DNA of 6,214 nucleotides, taken from positions 1 through 6,214 of the forward strand of contig JAAVGZ010000019.1 in the NCBI GenBank assembly GCA_014799985.1, written 5' to 3'. The notes beneath the pieces were generated by a model. That model did no database searches. It had not been told where the DNA came from and was given only the letters and a program-made list of their open reading frames with translations. This DNA is from Helicobacter sp. GTDB lineage: Bacteria; Campylobacterota; Campylobacteria; Campylobacterales; Helicobacteraceae. A program made the position numbers and the translations under genes. The stretch's first letter is position 1; every line of letters begins with the position of its first letter. Below, in pieces: positions 3,357-6,214 of the stretch.

Positions 3357-6214
3357 CTACACCAAAATCGTAGTAATATCCGCGATTCCGCTGACGCCAG
3401 CAAGCCTTACGACAATATCATCGGTGGTGATATTGCTGTCGTTGCTGTTGCCGGTAGCGACCACATAGAAATCGCCATTGTGTTCGAATCCGGTTACGCG
3501 GTTGTTGCTGACATTGTGTGTAGCGACATAGAGCTTCGCGTCAAGCGAAATCTCGGCAGTGGTTGCCTCGAGAGTGCCAAAGCTGATGACGCCTCCAGCG
3601 ACACTCGCAGTGAGCGTGGTGTCGCCCACAGCAATCGTAGAGAGGTTGCCGATTGTGCCGATGTTGTTCTGCCCATAATATCCGCCCTCACTATCGCGCA
3701 AGCGCAATCCGTCATTGCCGATGTCAAAGTTTGTGATGCTATCGACAAACGCGGTGTTCGCATTAACCGCAGTAATCGTGCCGTCTTCAGCGCTTGTGGT
3801 GGCGAAAATCACATAGCTATCTGCCTTGCTGCCGCTGCCATCGAAGCCTTGCTGCGTTGTGCTTGCGCTTACGCCGCTTGTGTTCACACCAAGCGCTCCC
3901 GTGCCCGTAATCGTTGTGTCGATTCCCTCGGGGATAATCGCATCGGCAGTGCCCTGAATCACCAATGTGCCGCTGTTGTTGGCGACATAGAAGAGCACGC
4001 CTTCGTTGTCGATGTTCTCGAAATCAGACACGACAACAGCGCCATCGATGGTGTCATCAGTCGTGAGGGTGAATGCGTTAGCAACCTGATTGGCGCTCAA
4101 ATCTTTGGTCGCGATGATGGTCTTGCCATCAAATGTGTAGCTTTGTCCAGCCTTGAGCGCGTTGAAGTTGATGTTAATCTGTCCATAGCTGTCGCCATGT
4201 GCGCCGACAAGGTCATAGATTTGCTCGGCGACAACCTCGCCATCGGCGGTGTTAGTTTGGCTAAACACAATCTCGCTGCTAATTGTGTTGGTTGCGGTTG
4301 GGTCAGAGAGCTTGATTCCAGCCACGCCGTCTTTGAGGTATTCCACGCCTCCAGCAATCGCAAACGAAGCCACAGTCGCCTTCGCATTCGCGGGGCTATA
4401 CGCTTGGTTGTCGATGCTGACCTTGCTCGCGATGTCGCTTGGCAATGTGCCATCAGAAATGAGCGCGCTCAAAGTGCCTTTGGTAACGAGGTCAAACACA
4501 GCGTCTCGCACCTGTGCGGCGCTCAAGAACACTTCGCTAAAGGTAATGGTGTGCCCATTGATGCTCACCTCGTGTGTGCCATTCTGTGCGGGGATTCCCT
4601 GCTCTTTTTGTGCGTTCCAGCTCACGGCTGTGTTGGTCGCGTTGAATGTGTTGCTAGGAACAATCGTAATGGTCGTAGCAGGGTCAGTGAGCTTGGCAGC
4701 TGTGCCAATATCGAAGCTAATCTCGTTGCTCGCAAGCCCAGTGGCAGAGCCATGAACAGCCGCGCCAACATTGCCCAAAACAGTATCAAGAGTGCCCGCA
4801 AACGTACCACCAGCAGCATTGAGAATCGTAACGCTGCTAATGTTTGTGGTCGAGCCAGAACCCTCCAAGATGTCGATAATATCACTAGCATCAATGGTCT
4901 TATTCGCAGCAATATCGCCTCTGACGCTAAACTTAGTTCCAGCAATGGTGATGTTGAAGATTTCCACATTTGTTTGCGCGGCTGTGATAGGCTTGCCTGT
5001 CCAAACGAGGTTGTTGCTCACAGGTATAACGCCACCGGGTGTGCCGATTTCTTCAACGGGACCTGTCGCCGCATTAAGATTCCAAACAACAGGTGTGCCA
5101 CTACCAAGTGAATAGGTTGTGCTTGCGCTTGGGTCAAATCCTGAACCAGCAGCAACGGTTACAGCAGTACTATTGCCATTTAGCGCAATGTCAATATTCA
5201 AATCTGTAAATGCAGTTGCCACAGCAGAAGCATTTACAGCAGCACCATTTTTGGTATAGCTGAAAGTTGAATTTGGTAATGCAGTAGTATCAGGAGGAGT
5301 ACCTTTTAGGGCACTAAGAACTTGTGCAGCAGTTGCAGTTATATCCCCTCCTCCAGCAGCAAGTGTTAGCACGTATGTGTCTTCTCCAATCTTGAATGTA
5401 GCAGAGCCTGAAGAGCCGTCAGAAATTTGAGTAATCAAAACACTTGGAATCGTCCATTCTGTTGAAGCACTTGCAGCGGGGGCAACGTTGGCAGAAGCAG
5501 CGGGCACATTTTTAATCAAACCTTGAATGCTCGAGCTCGCAGCGCTTGCGCCAGCAACGATTTGTGCGGTGATGTTTGCGGGGGCATTGGTGCTGTCATT
5601 GCCTGTGAAGCTTAGGGCGAGGTCTTTGATGTTGCGCTCAAGCGTGCTTGTAATCACGAGCTTGCCGCCGCTTGCGGTAACGCTTGCGCCTGCCCAGTCG
5701 CCTGTGAGGCTGCCGAGTTTGCCGGTGATGTTGAATCCAGAGGGTTGGACGCTTGGGTTGTTGACATAAGCCACAATCGCTTGTGCAATCTCTGCTGCGC
5801 GCACGATGCCACCCTCGACATTGCTAATGGTGAGCCCGTCAATGCTGAAGCTTTGGTTGTTGCCAAGTCGGAGGTTGTTCAAATCAACGGTATAAACCTC
5901 GCGTGCTCCAGTGCTGCTGCCTGTGCCAGCGTTGAACTCAATCACATCGTGGTTAGCGCCTGCAACGAGCGTGATGTTGTCTTGCCCTTTAGAGGTTGCA
6001 ATCACGATGCCTTCGTCAAGTGGGTTGCTGACGAGGAGGTTGGAGATGTTGAGGTCGACACCGCTTGTGTTGCTCAAGTCGATTCGGACAGAATCGTAGT
6101 TGTTTCTCGCCTCTTCGTAGTTAGGCACAGTTCCAAGATTCCCAGCGATTGTGAGAGTTTTGGTGAATGAGCTTGCCTCGATGTCAAACTTATCGACCCC
6201 ACCAGCACCATTGA
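3357..6214 (-). CDS. large S-layer/RTX-like surface protein, C-terminal 951 residues (5' end outside window)
   Basis: The frame is open through the right edge, so the start is not in the window; the GTG at 6128 is an internal Val codon. The product is probably a surface-layer or adhesin-type beta-strand-repeat protein exported by type I secretion. At the edge the visible sequence begins NGAGGVDKFDI, resembling the end of an RTX-like GGxGxD block, and residues 76-93 (GQDNITLVAGANHDVIEF) are similar in style. A hydrophobic/IdG/T beta-hairpin followed by a [ST]A-x-[QDE] helix recurs at about 119-146, 270-302, 419-449, 547-575 and 690-714. The tail has VDSITNFDIGNDGLRL (823-838) and then NGDFYVVATG...DDIVVRLAGVSGIADITTILV (912-951 region), the glycine/aspartate-rich, hydrophobic-ended form I associate with type I signals. 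The visible part has no Cys and no Met. Its GC content (50-63% in counted lines) is well above that of neighbouring genes, except ~5085-5520. The exact family and total length cannot be judged, and no secretion genes are visible. Confidence 0.85.
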   Translation of the reverse strand, partial: NGAGGVDKFDIEASSFTKTLTIAGNLGTVPNYEEARNNYDSVRIDLSNTSGVDLNISNLLVSNPLDEGIVIATSKGQDNITLVAGANHDVIEFNAGTGSSTGAREVYTVDLNNLRLGNNQSFSIDGLTISNVEGGIVRAAEIAQAIVAYVNNPSVQPSGFNITGKLGSLTGDWAGASVTASGGKLVITSTLERNIKDLALSFTGNDSTNAPANITAQIVAGASAASSSIQGLIKNVPAASANVAPAASASTEWTIPSVLITQISDGSSGSATFKIGEDTYVLTLAAGGGDITATAAQVLSALKGTPPDTTALPNSTFSYTKNGAAVNASAVATAFTDLNIDIALNGNSTAVTVAAGSGFDPSASTTYSLGSGTPVVWNLNAATGPVEEIGTPGGVIPVSNNLVWTGKPITAAQTNVEIFNITIAGTKFSVRGDIAANKTIDASDIIDILEGSGSTTNISSVTILNAAGGTFAGTLDTVLGNVGAAVHGSATGLASNEISFDIGTAAKLTDPATTITIVPSNTFNATNTAVSWNAQKEQGIPAQNGTHEVSINGHTITFSEVFLSAAQVRDAVFDLVTKGTLSALISDGTLPSDIASKVSIDNQAYSPANAKATVASFAIAGGVEYLKDGVAGIKLSDPTATNTISSEIVFSQTNTADGEVVAEQIYDLVGAHGDSYGQININFNALKAGQSYTFDGKTIIATKDLSANQVANAFTLTTDDTIDGAVVVSDFENIDNEGVLFYVANNSGTLVIQGTADAIIPEGIDTTITGTGALGVNTSGVSASTTQQGFDGSGSKADSYVIFATTSAEDGTITAVNANTAFVDSITNFDIGNDGLRLRDSEGGYYGQNNIGTIGNLSTIAVGDTTLTASVAGGVISFGTLEATTAEISLDAKLYVATHNVSNNRVTGFEHNGDFYVVATGNSNDSNITTDDIVVRLAGVSGIADITTILV

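Noticed and set aside
3339..5111. 590-codon open frame on the plus strand, antisense to the surface gene
   Set aside because: It mirrors the GC-rich, low-complexity codon use of the real minus-strand gene. The predicted protein has no domains, is rich in scattered Cys/Arg/His, and lacks a convincing ribosome site. The secretion-type tail and module pattern are on the minus strand.
3357..6128. GTG at 6128 as the start of the large gene
   Set aside because: The frame stays open to the window edge with matching composition and an RTX-like segment upstream, and there is no ribosome site before the GTG.
5745..6170. Plus-strand open frame of 141 codons
   Set aside because: It is antisense to the surface gene and has shadow-type composition with no recognisable features.

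Overview
The window looks like an accessory stretch of a Helicobacter-like genome (Campylobacterota). Three things suggest this: very AT-rich small genes, intergenic spacers filled with 'cattgcgagc...gaagcaatc' palindromic repeats of a kind I associate with enterohepatic Helicobacter, and a pentapeptide-repeat membrane protein with a linker type I recall from Helicobacter/Campylobacter. The assignment is an inference, because there is no rRNA or housekeeping marker here. Every convincing gene is on the minus strand, so in transcription order the window reads from right to left.

Right part (3357-6214): the 3' 2.86 kb of a very large gene for a surface/secreted beta-strand-repeat protein of the S-layer or RTX-adhesin type. 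Its 5' end lies outside the window. The visible 951 residues contain no cysteine or methionine. They carry five diverged copies of a beta-hairpin-plus-helix module and end in a tail typical of type I secreted proteins. The gene is much richer in GC than its neighbours, apart from an AT-richer patch at about 5085-5520.

Middle (2913-3356): a gene-free spacer with GC-rich hairpins just beyond the large gene, one copy of a ~90-bp palindromic repeat, and a pair of 16-17 bp direct repeats that bracket a possible -10 box.

2167-2902: a small two-gene unit. The first gene appears as two overlapping reading frames, a 47-aa coiled-coil ORF and a 128-aa three-helix membrane ORF. They join into one sensible 169-aa protein by a -1 shift exactly at a dnaX-type A AAA AAG heptamer (2822-2828). 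This is either programmed/slippage recoding or a one-base (A6/A7) frameshift. A 64-aa acidic, low-complexity protein follows 29 bp downstream.

Left part (314-1882): a 522-aa protein with nine 11-residue pentapeptide-type coils (a predicted beta-helix), a charged helical linker and about five or six membrane helices. Paired palindromes flank the gene on both sides.

1-313: spacer with the paired palindromes, a G/C hairpin, another ~90-bp repeat and possibly the last codons of a plus-strand gene. One copy of the ~90-bp repeat follows each of the three minus-strand units. I see no direct functional link between the large surface protein and the two small membrane-protein loci. They look like independent envelope/accessory genes separated by repeat-rich spacers.
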